DNA of 64,000 bases from a bacterium (GCA_018822805.1 JAHJJU010000014.1:1-64000), one strand, 5' to 3'; positions 28,821 to 38,366 are shown, numbered from the stretch's first letter. Notes: generated by a model not told the origin, from the letters alone. Numbers and translations: made by a program.

Positions 28821-29417
28821 TTAGTTTACTATAGACTCACTTCTATTTTCTAATTTTATAACCAAATCATTCTCTTGACGTAAAGTTAATGTTTTTTCAT
28901 TGCTATAGTTAGAATAAATACCCCGTAAAGCTCTATTCACCATCTCATGTGCTACCATAATAATCAACTTTTCATCTTTAACACTCTCTAACCAAGAGTA
29001 AAGTCGTTTATTTACTCTTTCATAAGACTCTCCACCCTCTATTGTATAAAAAAATTTATCAGCTTCTCGTGCTCTCAATTCATCGGCATAAACTCTAGCA
29101 CACTCCTCTTTTGTCTTCCCCTCAAAAATACCATAGTTAAACTCTTGTATACGTTCATCAAAAATAATAGTATCTTTCGATAACCCCAATGTTTCACAAA
29201 TAATAAACGCACTCTCTTTAGCTCGACCTAAAGGTGATGAAAAAAATTTAAATTCCCTCTTCAAACCAAGATGCTTATGAAGTTTCAAAGCATTTACTTT
29301 AGCTTGTTCCTTCCCTTTAAGCGTTAATGCTGAATTTAATTGCCCTTGATAACGCCCTTCTACATTCCACTCGGTTTGCCCATGTCGAAGCAATATAATA
29401 GTAGGATAATCAAACAC
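28821..29417 (-). CDS. histidine phosphatase family protein
   Basis: 198 residues from a GTG start at 29417, which overlaps the TAG of dedA and has GGAG 8 nt upstream; the longer frame from 29495 lies in dedA and has no homology-like N terminus. LLRHGQTEWN (about 8-17) holds the phosphorylated His; second His is in VAHEMVNRAL. Family members include cofactor-dependent phosphoglycerate mutases, alpha-ribazole phosphatases (CobC) and broad phosphatases; the short length favours a phosphatase. Substrate unknown. Translationally coupled to dedA. Confidence 0.85.
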   Translation of the reverse strand: MFDYPTIILLRHGQTEWNVEGRYQGQLNSALTLKGKEQAKVNALKLHKHLGLKREFKFFSSPLGRAKESAFIICETLGLSKDTIIFDERIQEFNYGIFEGKTKEECARVYADELRAREADKFFYTIEGGESYERVNKRLYSWLESVKDEKLIIMVAHEMVNRALRGIYSNYSNEKTLTLRQENDLVIKLENRSESIVN

Positions 29418-29977
29418 TATTTTCTCCGTGTGAAATGTTCCATGGCATACCAAATGGCTCCGACCAATGTAAAGAGGAAAAGAAACGGAACCCAAGGATA
29501 CTCTTTAAAGGACTCAAATAAAGTTTTAATTGTCTCTCCTGCATAAAATGCACTTAGCATAATAACAGCAACAAAAAAAGGTGATGCTAAAAGATTGTAA
29601 AAACCAAACTTCTTAAAGTCATAACGTGACAGTGCCATTGAAATTGGTACTAAAGTTTTAATACCATAAAGGAACTTTTGAATAAAGATTGCCCATACAC
29701 CGTACTTACGCATAATTAATGTTGAAAGTGCTATTTTTCGTTTATGCTTCTCAAAATAGGGTTTAATATCCTCTTTATGATACTTTCCTAAATAAAACAG
29801 AAACATGTCTCCTATATAATTAAAAAATGTCGCTATTATCAATGAAATACCTAGGTTCATCTCTCCCATAAATGAAAGCACTCCTGCAGCAGCCACTACG
29901 ATGAGTGAGCCACCAAAAGAGAAAAATGCTAAGGCTAAATAACCCCATGTACTGAGATTTGTTAATGTATCTTCCAA
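29417..29977 (-). CDS. DedA family membrane protein
   Basis: 186 residues with four to five hydrophobic segments. The family core is visible: a G-rich first re-entrant segment, GDMFLFYLGKY with the essential acidic residue, then FLYGIKTLVPISMALSRYDFKKFGFYN (conserved R before the amphipathic stretch). DedA proteins are thought to move lipids such as undecaprenyl phosphate or phosphatidylethanolamine across the membrane. First gene of a pair with a phosphatase. Confidence 0.88.
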   Translation of the reverse strand: MEDTLTNLSTWGYLALAFFSFGGSLIVVAAAGVLSFMGEMNLGISLIIATFFNYIGDMFLFYLGKYHKEDIKPYFEKHKRKIALSTLIMRKYGVWAIFIQKFLYGIKTLVPISMALSRYDFKKFGFYNLLASPFFVAVIMLSAFYAGETIKTLFESFKEYPWVPFLFLFTLVGAIWYAMEHFTRRK

Positions 29978-30056
29978 AAAAATCCTTTATATTAAAAAGC
30001 TTTAAAATTTCAAAAGATTATAGTATGATTTCTTTAAAAAATCAGGTCGCAACTTT

Positions 30057-30971
30057 ATGTTTGAAACATTACTTTCCATTATTTTTGTCTACGTCTTTAT
30101 CTTTTTAGGTTATCTTGCTAAACGTATTTTTAAAGAAGAGATGAACAGCAAAACTTTAACCCTGTTTTCAGTCTATTTCCTACAAGCTTTTGTGACCGTA
30201 TGGGGTTTCTCGACAGCAACACTCTCTACTGAGCATCTTTTGGTGCCTCTCTATTACATTGGGATTATTACGCTCATTTTACTTCCCACGCTCTTTATGG
30301 CAAAACAACTTTTTCATGATCCAAAAGAGCGTGCCATATTCTCCATAGCCGGATTTGTAGGAAATACAGGCAACATTGGTATTCCTTTAGGGATTGCCCT
30401 CTTTGGAATGGAGTCGGTTATCTACACCACTCTAATCAATATTGCCAATGTATTTGTGGTCTATATTTTAGGTGTCTATATCTACTCACGTGGCTCATTC
30501 TCTATTAAAAAATCACTTTTTAATGTTATAAAAATTCCTATTATTCCTGCATCTATAATAGCCATATTCATAAATATAAATCATATAGAAATAGCTCCAC
30601 AAATTCAAGAATTTTTTAAAATGGGTGCCTATGCAGGTATTGTACTCCAACTCTTTTTACTAGGAACATTTCTCTACGGAATTAAAATTAAAACGCTTAA
30701 AAAATCTCTACTCATTGGGATACTCTCACAAAAGTTTATCATTATACCTTTTATAACAGCTTTTATATTGAGCTTCACCACACTTCCTCTCTACGTACAA
30801 GGTATACTTTTTATGGAAATGATGGTACCTCTAGCTGTTGCCAATATTAACTTAGCTTCACTCTATGACTGTCGACCTAAAGATGTTACAGCTCTTATTC
30901 TTTTAAGTACGCTTCTTTTTATACCTATTTTGTTTGTACTAAGTGAGATTATTTCAAGATATTATCTGTAG
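30057..30971 (+). CDS. AEC-family permease (auxin efflux carrier type)
   Basis: 304 residues, about ten membrane segments in two inverted halves. The conserved half-helix pattern is seen in GNTGNIGIPLGIALFG (about 102-117) and again near MEMMVPLAVANINLASLY. Bacterial members export small organic acids such as malate; substrate here unknown. Its TAG stop is the first three bases of a 142-bp inverted-repeat element. Confidence 0.85.
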   Translation: MFETLLSIIFVYVFIFLGYLAKRIFKEEMNSKTLTLFSVYFLQAFVTVWGFSTATLSTEHLLVPLYYIGIITLILLPTLFMAKQLFHDPKERAIFSIAGFVGNTGNIGIPLGIALFGMESVIYTTLINIANVFVVYILGVYIYSRGSFSIKKSLFNVIKIPIIPASIIAIFININHIEIAPQIQEFFKMGAYAGIVLQLFLLGTFLYGIKIKTLKKSLLIGILSQKFIIIPFITAFILSFTTLPLYVQGILFMEMMVPLAVANINLASLYDCRPKDVTALILLSTLLFIPILFVLSEIISRYYL

Positions 30972-31110
30972 GTCGGTTTCCCCGATGCCGACACCAATTC
31001 GCATACCAAAATGTTTATCCTTCAATGAGTAATAATATACCAATGTGGTTTTGTTTTATTGGATTTTTATTTTATGCCTGTTTTTGTCGGCATCAGGGGA
31101 AACCGACCTA
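30969..31110. mobile_element. 142-bp MITE-like element, copy 1 (complete)
   Basis: Terminal inverted repeats of about 24 bp: TAGGTCGGTTTCCCC-GATGCCGAC at the left, and its complement with one extra T at the right. The interior is AT-rich and encodes nothing convincing. A copy with roughly 85% identity by eye lies at 38367-38502. It fills the gap between two convergent genes and its left TAG is the stop codon of the AEC gene; on the right it directly abuts the TAG of the TenI-like gene. Confidence 0.8.
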
Positions 31111-31650
31111 CTACGCAAAATACCGAATAGAAGCAAATCCAAAAGCCCCACTTGTTTCACATAATGTTATATGCTCCTGCGTTACTATCCCACCCAATGC
31201 AATAACAGGTATAGAAAGCATAGAAACAAGCTTTTTAAGCTCTTTTACTCCTTTAGGCTCTCCTTTATTGGGTGATGAAAAAATAGGGCTGTAGGTGACC
31301 ATATTGGCTCCTAATTCTTCTGCCTTTTGTGCTTCTGCTACCGTATGTGTACTAACAACAACAAACAAACCCAAAATTTTTGCTTTTTGAATCTCATGAA
31401 GTTGCGTTGATTTTAAGTGAATACCATCAGCATGTAATTTATATGCCAGTTCGATATCGGAATGAAACAGTATTTTTGAGAAAGGGAGTTTTATTGCCTC
31501 TCTTATAAACATCTCTGCATACGAAGCATAAGCATCATTAAATTTGTCACGATAAACAATCATATCGGCTTGTTTAGAAAAACGTGTTAAATCTGAAAAA
31601 AGTGTTTGAAAATTAAGGGTCGAAGAATCGGTGATGGCATAAGCTATCAT
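31111..31650 (-). CDS. thiamine phosphate synthase/TenI family protein
   Basis: 179 residues with a TIM-barrel pattern of the ThiE/TenI family: DADGIHLKS-like HADGIHLKS, VSTHTVAEAQKAEELGAN, TYSPIFSSPNKGEPKG and IPVIALGGI. True ThiE couples the pyrimidine and thiazole units of thiamine; TenI only isomerises thiazole. The protein is shorter than usual ThiE (about 210) and the N-terminal part lacks the usual QLR-K pyrophosphate residues clearly, so TenI-like is safer. Follows a small membrane protein by 16 bp. Confidence 0.8.
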   Translation of the reverse strand: MIAYAITDSSTLNFQTLFSDLTRFSKQADMIVYRDKFNDAYASYAEMFIREAIKLPFSKILFHSDIELAYKLHADGIHLKSTQLHEIQKAKILGLFVVVSTHTVAEAQKAEELGANMVTYSPIFSSPNKGEPKGVKELKKLVSMLSIPVIALGGIVTQEHITLCETSGAFGFASIRYFA

Positions 31651-31665
31651 AATAATTTTTGCATA

Positions 31666-31929
31666 TTAGGCTCTAGCTACCAGCTCTTCAAGCAGTTTGG
31701 TCTGTTTTTTTAACTCATCCAACTTCTCTTGTCGCATTAAAAAATACTCAATTAAAAGTACCAAAAATAGACCCGGTAACGCTCCTAAAAAAGAACCAAA
31801 TAACGAATAAAAAATACCAACGTTGAGAAAAAGAAAAAAGAGCGTAGCTGCACCTAAAAGAGCAAATGCCCAAGATGCACCCAATAAAAAGTTAATAAGC
31901 AGTGATAAAAGAGGTGAAGGGAGTTTCAT
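31666..31929 (-). CDS. small membrane protein downstream of atpB
   Basis: 87 residues: two hydrophobic segments (about 8-36 and 38-63) followed by a short coiled-coil tail (EKLDELKKQTKLLEELVARA). I do not recognise the family. Position right after atpB resembles the small Atp1/AtpI-like proteins, but AtpI normally lies before atpB, so I do not assign it. Confidence 0.6.
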   Translation of the reverse strand: MKLPSPLLSLLINFLLGASWAFALLGAATLFFLFLNVGIFYSLFGSFLGALPGLFLVLLIEYFLMRQEKLDELKKQTKLLEELVARA

Positions 31930-31951
31930 TTTAAACTCTTAATATCAATGA

Positions 31952-31974
31952 CACTAAGCTTTTAAAGCTTAGTG
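31952..31974. terminator. palindrome at the end of atpB
   Basis: CACTAAGCTTT and AAAGCTTAGTG flank a single T, an 11-bp inverted repeat beginning at the last codon of atpB; TAA inside it is the atpB stop. There is no long T-run, so it may slow or protect the transcript end rather than terminate it. Confidence 0.5.
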
Positions 31975-32646
31975 GTCTTCATCCATCGCTACGGCACCTG
32001 CAAGGTAAACGTAGATAAGAATCATAAATACAAATGTTTGTAACAATGCAGAGAAGGTTAACAACAAGTATGCCGGTAATGGAGCAAAGAAAGGAACCAA
32101 CATTAAAAGTACCCATAAGAAAAGGTCATCACCCTTAATGTTACCGAAAAGTCTGAATGAAAGTGAAATGATTCTTGAGATATGAGAAACAATTTCAATT
32201 GGGAACATTAATGGAGCCAATGCAGGTACAGGACCCATAAAGTGTGCAAAATATTTTTTAGCACCATTGACACGAATACCTTCGTAGTTGTAGTAGATAA
32301 ATACAACCAAAGCCAATGGTAAAGTAACATTAATATTTGAAGTTGGAGACTCAAAACCCGGAATAATACCAACAAGGTTTGAAATAAGTACAAAAAGACC
32401 TACTGTTGCAACCAATGGCAAATATTTTCTTGCCAACGCTTCACCAATGGTATCTTTACCCATTGCAATTGCACCGTCAAGGTAAGCTTCCATAAAGTTT
32501 TGTGTACCTGTTGGTACAGCTCTCATTGTTGATGATGCGTATTTAGCCAAAAGTAAAACGAGTCCCATCACTAAAACCAAGTGAGCAATAACCATACCTG
32601 TACCGTGTCCTGTAAATACACCTAATAAAGTCCATACACCTTCCAT
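31969..32646 (-). CDS. atpB: ATP synthase F0 subunit a
   Basis: 225 residues, five to six membrane helices. Forms the proton half-channels next to the c-ring. The essential arginine is in SHISRIISLSFRLFGNIKGD (helix 5 region) and the following helix ends YVYLAGAVAMDEDH. As usual in Campylobacterota, atpB is separate from the main atp operon. Confidence 0.96.
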   Translation of the reverse strand: MEGVWTLLGVFTGHGTGMVIAHLVLVMGLVLLLAKYASSTMRAVPTGTQNFMEAYLDGAIAMGKDTIGEALARKYLPLVATVGLFVLISNLVGIIPGFESPTSNINVTLPLALVVFIYYNYEGIRVNGAKKYFAHFMGPVPALAPLMFPIEIVSHISRIISLSFRLFGNIKGDDLFLWVLLMLVPFFAPLPAYLLLTFSALLQTFVFMILIYVYLAGAVAMDEDH

Positions 32647-32786
32647 ATATCCATCCTATTGTTACAAAATAATTTGGTCGGATTATAGCCTAGAACGCCT
32701 TAGCTTTACGTTATAGTAGTTATAAATAGAAATTAATTATAAAAGAGGGAAAATCATAAAATTAATTGTGTATTTTAGTGACAGTT

Positions 32787-33512
32787 TTAAAAATGAAAAT
32801 TCTCTCCAAGATAATATTTAATGACATTTTCATCATTTTTAATCTCTTCACTTGTTCCACTTGCTAACATTTCACCACTTCTCATTACATAAGCTCGGTC
32901 ACAAATGCCCAGTGTTTCACGTACATTATGATCGGTAATCAATACCCCCATATCCAGCTTAATCAACTCTCGAATAATACTTTGAATATCTTCAACAGCT
33001 ATCGGGTCAACACCGGCAAAAGGTTCATCAAGTAAAAGAAATTTTGGTTCAGCAACCAATGCCCGTGCTATCTCTACACGTCGTCGCTCACCACCACTCA
33101 ACTGAATTCCCAATCGTTTACGAATCGGTTCAATATTAAAAAGATTCAACAAATTTTCTATCCGTTCATGAGCTACTTTTTCATCGATCTTCATTACTTC
33201 TGCTGCCATAAAAAGGTTGTTTTCAACAGAAAGATCTTTAAAAATACTCGACTCCTGTGGCAGATATCCTATTCCCATCTTAGCACGAATACTCAGTGGC
33301 ATTTTGGTTACATCTTCACTATCAATAAACACCGAGCCACTCGTTGTGTCGGTCAAACCACAAATCATATAAAATGAGGTTGTTTTACCGGCACCGTTTG
33401 GTCCTAATAATCCCACTATTTCTCGAGATGAAACCTTAACAGAAACATCATGAACAATCTTCGTTTTTTTAATGGTTTTAGATAAATGTTTCGCTTCTAA
33501 CGTATGTTGCAT
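32787..33512 (-). CDS. lptB: lipopolysaccharide export ATPase
   Basis: 241 residues. ABC ATPase of the LptB2FG extractor that powers LPS transport to the outer membrane. Walker A GPNGAGKTTS (about 36-45), Q-loop GYLPQESSIF, signature LSGGERRRVEIARAL, Walker B FLLLDEPFAGVDP. Those exact LptB-type stretches separate it from other ABC ATPases. Follows tsaE by 11 bp. Confidence 0.95.
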   Translation of the reverse strand: MQHTLEAKHLSKTIKKTKIVHDVSVKVSSREIVGLLGPNGAGKTTSFYMICGLTDTTSGSVFIDSEDVTKMPLSIRAKMGIGYLPQESSIFKDLSVENNLFMAAEVMKIDEKVAHERIENLLNLFNIEPIRKRLGIQLSGGERRRVEIARALVAEPKFLLLDEPFAGVDPIAVEDIQSIIRELIKLDMGVLITDHNVRETLGICDRAYVMRSGEMLASGTSEEIKNDENVIKYYLGENFHF

Positions 33513-33523
33513 ACTAACCTTTA

Positions 33524-33940
33524 TTAATTCTTTTCTATACAGTATTTTCGTTGCTCTTCATACGGCGTAATGGTCACCGTAAAAACCTCATATCCGGCAG
33601 AGAGCAAAAAATTTTTAAGAGCTTCATCTCCCCACTCTACCATGTGCCAACCTACTTTGTCAAACTCTTCAAAAAGCCCAAGCTCCATAAACTCAGAATT
33701 TTCTATACGATACAAATCATAATGGTACAAATTATCCTCATAACACTGTTGCAGTGAAAAAGTCGGAGAGGTCACCTCCCCTTCTATCCCCCTACTTTTT
33801 GCAATATTTGCTGTTAAGGTTGTTTTTCCTGCTGCCAAGTTTCCTACTAAAAACACAATGGCATTTGAAGGAATTAAAGCCTCCATATATTCAACAACTC
33901 TCTTTAACTCATCTAACGATGCAATTATCTCTTTATTCAT
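33524..33940 (-). CDS. tsaE: tRNA threonylcarbamoyladenosine biosynthesis protein TsaE
   Basis: 138 residues from ATG 33940, which has GAGG 5-6 nt before it; the earlier ATG at 33967 overlaps trpD and has no ribosome site. P-loop protein that drives the TsaB-TsaD complex making t6A37 on ANN-reading tRNAs. Walker A is GNLAAGKTT (about 33-41); the later motif TSPTFSLQQCY and HYDLYRIE are family marks. Confidence 0.93.
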   Translation of the reverse strand: MNKEIIASLDELKRVVEYMEALIPSNAIVFLVGNLAAGKTTLTANIAKSRGIEGEVTSPTFSLQQCYEDNLYHYDLYRIENSEFMELGLFEEFDKVGWHMVEWGDEALKNFLLSAGYEVFTVTITPYEEQRKYCIEKN

Positions 33941-33956
33941 TATTCCTCGACCTACA

Positions 33957-34934
33957 TTATAACCCATTCGATACTTTTACTATCAAATCCAAATGCTCTC
34001 TAGCTTTACCACTCTCTAAACCACCTCTTGCTATCTCAAATGCCTCTTGAATGTCTCGTGCTTTGCCATCGGTAAAAAGTGCAAATCCGGCATTTAAAAT
34101 AACAATGTCTCTCATCGCCTCATTGGCTTTCCCTGTAAAGATATTTCGAGTAATCTGTGCATTATCAGAAGCAGATCCTCCCAATATCGCCTCTTTAGGT
34201 GCCAACTTAAATCCAAATCCTTCAGGATCTATTACTCCTTGAGAGACAATACCACCCTCAACATAAGCAAATGGTGTTGTTGTTGAAATAGAAATCTCAT
34301 CCATACCATCATTTGAACTCACTACAAACGCTCTTGATGCGTTTAACTCTATCAAGGCTTTTGCCATACGCTCAATATACGCCGGATCAAAGACACCCAA
34401 CAGATACTTTTTGGCTCCTGCAGGATTGGTCAAAGGACCCAATATATTAAAAATCGTTCGATGCGCAATTGACTTTCGAATCGGCATAATATGTTTCATC
34501 GCAGGGTGATGATTCATCGCAAAGATAAAACAGAACCCTGTCTCTTCCAACATTTTAACCTGTTGTTCCGGAGTTAAATTGAGATTGACACCCAAACTCT
34601 CTAACACATCAGCCGAACCTGAGTTTGAGGTAATGCTTCGATTACCATGTTTAGCCACTACACAACCCAATGACGCTAAAAGCAATGAAACTGTCGTTGA
34701 TACATTAAAGCTTCCACTTTTATCTCCACCTGTTCCCACCACATCAATGGCTTGTTCTTGTAAAGCTTGAGAGATAGGAAGTTTTACAGAATGTTCACGC
34801 ATCACGGAAGCAGCAGCAGCTATGTCTTCAAAGGTTTCACCTTTTTTATAAAGATCAACCAAAAATGCTCGTGCATCTTCTGTCGAGAGTTCATTGTTAA
34901 ATAATTTTTCAAATTGTTCTTTAGTGCTGGTCAT
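33957..34934 (-). CDS. trpD: anthranilate phosphoribosyltransferase
   Basis: 325 residues. Joins anthranilate and PRPP in tryptophan synthesis. The PRPP loop is GTGGDKSGSFNVST (about 67-80), followed by KHGNRSITSNSGSADVLE with the conserved glycine-rich site, and PIRKSIAHRTIFNILGPLTNPA. Isolated from other trp genes here; it leads a trpD-tsaE-lptB transcript. Confidence 0.95.
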   Translation of the reverse strand: MTSTKEQFEKLFNNELSTEDARAFLVDLYKKGETFEDIAAAASVMREHSVKLPISQALQEQAIDVVGTGGDKSGSFNVSTTVSLLLASLGCVVAKHGNRSITSNSGSADVLESLGVNLNLTPEQQVKMLEETGFCFIFAMNHHPAMKHIMPIRKSIAHRTIFNILGPLTNPAGAKKYLLGVFDPAYIERMAKALIELNASRAFVVSSNDGMDEISISTTTPFAYVEGGIVSQGVIDPEGFGFKLAPKEAILGGSASDNAQITRNIFTGKANEAMRDIVILNAGFALFTDGKARDIQEAFEIARGGLESGKAREHLDLIVKVSNGL

Positions 34935-35053
34935 GATATTCTCCGATAATAAATATTTTGATTATTGATTATAGCAAAATATTATTTGTAATGTGGGCAT
35001 TCTTTCCCAAAGAAAAGTGTATGAAAAAAGAGTATGAAAAAGTATGTAAAAAA

Positions 35054-35299
35054 CTACAACTCTTTTACAAACTCTTCTTTTTTACTTTTAGGAATGGTTT
35101 TCGTTGTGGGTATTTGAAGAACTTCAAACTCTTTGGCACCTTTAAGATATTCTATGGTTATCTTGTCTCCAACCACAACATTTTTACTGGCTTTGGCTTT
35201 TAAACCATTAATGTAAACAACCCCACTTTTTACCATATCTGAAGCGATGGTACGACGTTTAATTACGTTTACGGCTGCTAGCCATTTATCTACACGCAT
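35054..35299 (-). CDS. S4-domain RNA-binding protein (Hsp15/RqcP-like)
   Basis: 81 residues, essentially one S4 domain: MRVDKWLAAVNVIKRRTIASDMVKSGVVYINGLKAK is the alpha-L RNA-binding motif. Hsp15 (HslR) and RqcP/YlmH types bind stalled 50S-peptidyl tRNA complexes; either is possible and length alone cannot decide. 18 bp past it lies a palindrome at the end of the preceding gene. Confidence 0.85.
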   Translation of the reverse strand: MRVDKWLAAVNVIKRRTIASDMVKSGVVYINGLKAKASKNVVVGDKITIEYLKGAKEFEVLQIPTTKTIPKSKKEEFVKEL

Positions 35300-35316
35300 T
35301 TTTACCTTTCAGGCAT

Positions 35317-35338
35317 GGACAAGCACGGGGCGTTGTCC
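35317..35338. repeat. GGACAA/TTGTCC palindrome at a stop codon
   Basis: GGACAA (35317-35322) and TTGTCC (35333-35338) with a GC-rich loop. On the minus strand it begins right after the TAG of the gene at 35339-35572 (TAGGGACAACG), the same layout as at udg and the AEC gene. Confidence 0.6.
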
Positions 35339-35572
35339 CTACTGTTTGAATTCTTTTTCTGCTTTATCTGCTTCCATAACCCCTGTCATACTGAGATTGT
35401 TGTCGACAATGTATTGGGCATCACGGAGCTCTTTTAGAACCTGTTTCCCCTCTTTCATATCAAACATTCCCGTATTAACAAGCGTCTGTAAGGTCTCATT
35501 CATACTTTCACCCTCTTCTCTCTTAGCCACAGCCAAGAGAAAAACACGTTTAATAATGTCCAACTCTTCCAT
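35339..35572 (-). CDS. small conserved-looking protein downstream of dapD
   Basis: 77 residues, helical, with alternating hydrophobic positions and a pattern (MFDMKEGKQVLKELRDAQYI) that could be a winged-helix strand-turn; I cannot assign it. Starts 8 bp after dapD, so it shares that transcript. Its TAG stop begins a palindromic repeat. Confidence 0.6.
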   Translation of the reverse strand: MEELDIIKRVFLLAVAKREEGESMNETLQTLVNTGMFDMKEGKQVLKELRDAQYIVDNNLSMTGVMEADKAEKEFKQ

Positions 35573-35580
35573 CTCTATCC

Positions 35581-36774
35581 TTAGTGAAGGTCAGCGTTAA
35601 GCGTTACTTCTCGTGTACTTCTACGAACAACAATTTCACCTGTTGTTGAGTTTTGTCTAAAGTGAAGACCGTTCAATCCTTGAAGCTCATCTGCTCTAAA
35701 TGTTGTCTTCGCCTCAAGATTCGCTTCCGGATTTGCTTCATTAATCAAGGTCAATTGTTCAGGAGCAATTTTTACTTTTGTTCCGGCAAAAATTGCCACA
35801 CCACCATCAATAATACACGCATCACCTAAAGGAATACCACACGTTGAGTTTGCACCAAGAAGAGTGTTTTCACCAATAGAAATTGGATTACCATCCGTTC
35901 CACTTAGTACACCAAGAATACTGGCACCACCACCCACATCTGAACCCGATCCAACGATTGCTGAACTAGAAATACGTCCTTCAACCATAACCGGTCCTAA
36001 TGTTCCAGCATTAAAGTTAATGTATGACGCACCCGGCATAACGGTTGTTCCGGCTGCTAGTTGAGCACCCATTCTAACTTTAGATGCTTCTAAAATACGT
36101 GTGTTATCAGCAGGAATAATGTGTTGTAAATATCTTGGGAATTTATCTACAGAGTCAATCATTGGGAAGGTACCGTTAAGTTTCATTTCAATTTCATGCT
36201 CTCTTAAGTACTCTAACTCATATGGTGTATTCCCAACCCATGCCACATTACTTAAAATTCCAAATGCACCATTAAGGTTAATGCCTCTTAAGGCTACTTT
36301 TGACTGAGACAATGCATAGAGTTTAAGATAAACAGCTTCAACGCTCTGTGCAGCTGCATCTTCAAATAGGAAAGTAATTCTAAAGTTTTTTGCCAAGTCA
36401 TTCATTGAAGATAATGCTTTAATGACCTGAACATTCTTATGTGCATCACCAATCGCTTCACCAAGGTATGGAGCAAATGCTGCCATAGCGTTACTTACAA
36501 AGTTATCATTGACTGTTGTTACAAACTCAGACTCGGAGAAATCCACAGCACAGTTGGACTCTTGAAGTGCTTTAATAAATACTGCAGCTGAACCAAAGTT
36601 TTCATTCCAGTTGATTAATGCATAGTTTGCTTGTAACACTTTATCAGCATTTTTTTGACCTCTGTCAACTCGTGCGATACCAAAGGCGATGGGTGCTCTA
36701 TACCCCTCTTGTCCTGTTACTTCTGCTACCAATGCCTTAAAATCTTCTGTCGAATTTACTGTTGCTATTGCCAT
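35581..36774 (-). CDS. dapD: tetrahydrodipicolinate N-succinyltransferase
   Basis: 397 residues. Succinyl-CoA-dependent step of lysine and diaminopimelate synthesis. The C-terminal half is a left-handed beta helix of hexapeptide repeats (MVEGRISSSAIVGSGSDVGGG, then ENTLLGANSTCGIPLGDACI) and the long N-terminal domain is of the larger DapD type found in Campylobacterota and Actinobacteria rather than the 274-residue E. coli type. Acts as a trimer. Confidence 0.93.
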   Translation of the reverse strand: MAIATVNSTEDFKALVAEVTGQEGYRAPIAFGIARVDRGQKNADKVLQANYALINWNENFGSAAVFIKALQESNCAVDFSESEFVTTVNDNFVSNAMAAFAPYLGEAIGDAHKNVQVIKALSSMNDLAKNFRITFLFEDAAAQSVEAVYLKLYALSQSKVALRGINLNGAFGILSNVAWVGNTPYELEYLREHEIEMKLNGTFPMIDSVDKFPRYLQHIIPADNTRILEASKVRMGAQLAAGTTVMPGASYINFNAGTLGPVMVEGRISSSAIVGSGSDVGGGASILGVLSGTDGNPISIGENTLLGANSTCGIPLGDACIIDGGVAIFAGTKVKIAPEQLTLINEANPEANLEAKTTFRADELQGLNGLHFRQNSTTGEIVVRRSTREVTLNADLH

Positions 36775-36859
36775 AAATATTACCTTTATTGTCTAAAATT
36801 ATAATTTTGTGATTATAGCGAACTTGGCTTACATCAGCTTTGAAGTGGCTATTCCACCC

Positions 36860-38296
36860 TTATGACGAACAGCTCAACTTCTTATTTTTAAACGCATCAG
36901 GCGTTGCCAAGGCCCAATGTTCAAATGCTTTATGTTCAGCATAAGGGTCTTGTGCTATTTTAAACAATGCCTCCACCAAAGAAAAATCACCTTGCTCGGC
37001 TATGGTAATGGCTTCTTGCAACATATAATTTTTCAACACATATTTTGGATTGGTTTTCAACATCCGTTCTTGACGCTCTTCCAAACTAAACTCATTTGCT
37101 TCCAAACGTTTGTCATAATCATCCAACCAATCGTGCATCGGTTTATGGTACAGTCCAAGTTTGAGTAACGCTTTTCGGTCACCATTGTAATGACTTAATG
37201 TTCTAAAAAAGAGTGTGTAGTCTACATTTAACCCTTGTAACATTCCAAACATGTGTTTTAGAAGCTCAAAATCTGCATCGGTACTCCTATCAAACCCTAC
37301 TTTTTTACCCATGAGGTAGAGAAAATGACGACGGTATAAACGCCCATAATGTGCCAAAATCTTCTCTAGTCTCTCTCGATGTACCAAAGGAGAGAGAGCC
37401 ACCATAAGTGCCTTTAGATTCCACTCACCAATCTGTGGTTGATTTCCAAAACTGTAACGCCCATTTCTATCGGTATGGTTACAGATGTAATTGGTATCGT
37501 ATTCGTCTAAAAAAGCATAAGGTCCATAGTCAATGGTCACTCCTGCTATGGACATGTTGTCGGTATTCATCACGCCATGGTTAAACCCTACTGCCTGCCA
37601 CTCTGCCATAAGCCGTGCTGTTTTTCCGACCACTTCGGTAAAGAAGTGCACATACTTATTCTCTTCTTCCATCAAATGAGGGTAACACTCCTCTATGGCG
37701 TAGTCTGCCAATGCCTCCAACTCTTTAAAGTTTTTAGAGTGGGTAAAGTACTCAAAGGTTCCAAAACGAATCCACGACGGAGAGACCCGTAAGACTATCG
37801 AAGCCTTCTCCCACTGCTCACGTATCACCTCTTGTTGTGAACCGATAATCGCCAATGCCCGAGTGGTCTCGATGCCCAAACCGTGCATCGCTTCACTCAT
37901 AAGATACTCACGAATACTCGAACGTAACACAGCCCGACCATCACCCGAACGCGAATAGAGCGTCTGCCCTGCCCCTTTGAGTTGCATCTGTAAGCCATTA
38001 AGCGTTCCTATATTTATGGCACGTCCATCACCCAGTCTCTCGACAAAAAAGCCAAACTGATGACCAGCATAACACATCGCAAAGGTATCGGTGCCCTCTA
38101 AGCTCAAATCGCCATTAACAAACTTGACAAAATCGTCACTCTCTAAGACCGATGCATCCAAACCTAAAGCCTCTGCCATATCCTTGTTGGCATGAATTAA
38201 AAATGGCTTCTTCAACGGTGCAGGTCTAACTCGGTCATAACAGAGTACCGGTAGTTTTAAATAGGGGTTGGTTACTTTTATTTCATTTAGTTTCAT
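36860..38296 (-). CDS. selO: protein adenylyltransferase SelO
   Basis: 478 residues from ATG 38296, the same length as E. coli YdiU. A pseudokinase fold with flipped ATP that transfers AMP to Ser, Thr or Tyr of target proteins, linked to oxidative stress. GDGRA and KGAGQTLYSRSGDGRAVLRSS hold the nucleotide and lysine region, GFNHGVMNTDNMSI the HxxxN/D motif, and IDYGPYAFLD the metal-binding aspartate. The frame is open to 38575, but that upstream part runs through a mobile repeat (38367-38502) and is not real protein. The C-terminal redox Cys pair may be KKLSCSS (single CxS, not CxxC), so disulfide regulation looks altered. Confidence 0.92.
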   Translation of the reverse strand: MKLNEIKVTNPYLKLPVLCYDRVRPAPLKKPFLIHANKDMAEALGLDASVLESDDFVKFVNGDLSLEGTDTFAMCYAGHQFGFFVERLGDGRAINIGTLNGLQMQLKGAGQTLYSRSGDGRAVLRSSIREYLMSEAMHGLGIETTRALAIIGSQQEVIREQWEKASIVLRVSPSWIRFGTFEYFTHSKNFKELEALADYAIEECYPHLMEEENKYVHFFTEVVGKTARLMAEWQAVGFNHGVMNTDNMSIAGVTIDYGPYAFLDEYDTNYICNHTDRNGRYSFGNQPQIGEWNLKALMVALSPLVHRERLEKILAHYGRLYRRHFLYLMGKKVGFDRSTDADFELLKHMFGMLQGLNVDYTLFFRTLSHYNGDRKALLKLGLYHKPMHDWLDDYDKRLEANEFSLEERQERMLKTNPKYVLKNYMLQEAITIAEQGDFSLVEALFKIAQDPYAEHKAFEHWALATPDAFKNKKLSCSS

Positions 38297-38366
38297 GTAA
38301 TCTATATGACATAGGGGAGCTGTTAGGGGACTTAATTTTATATTTATTATTTCATAAAACCTTAGG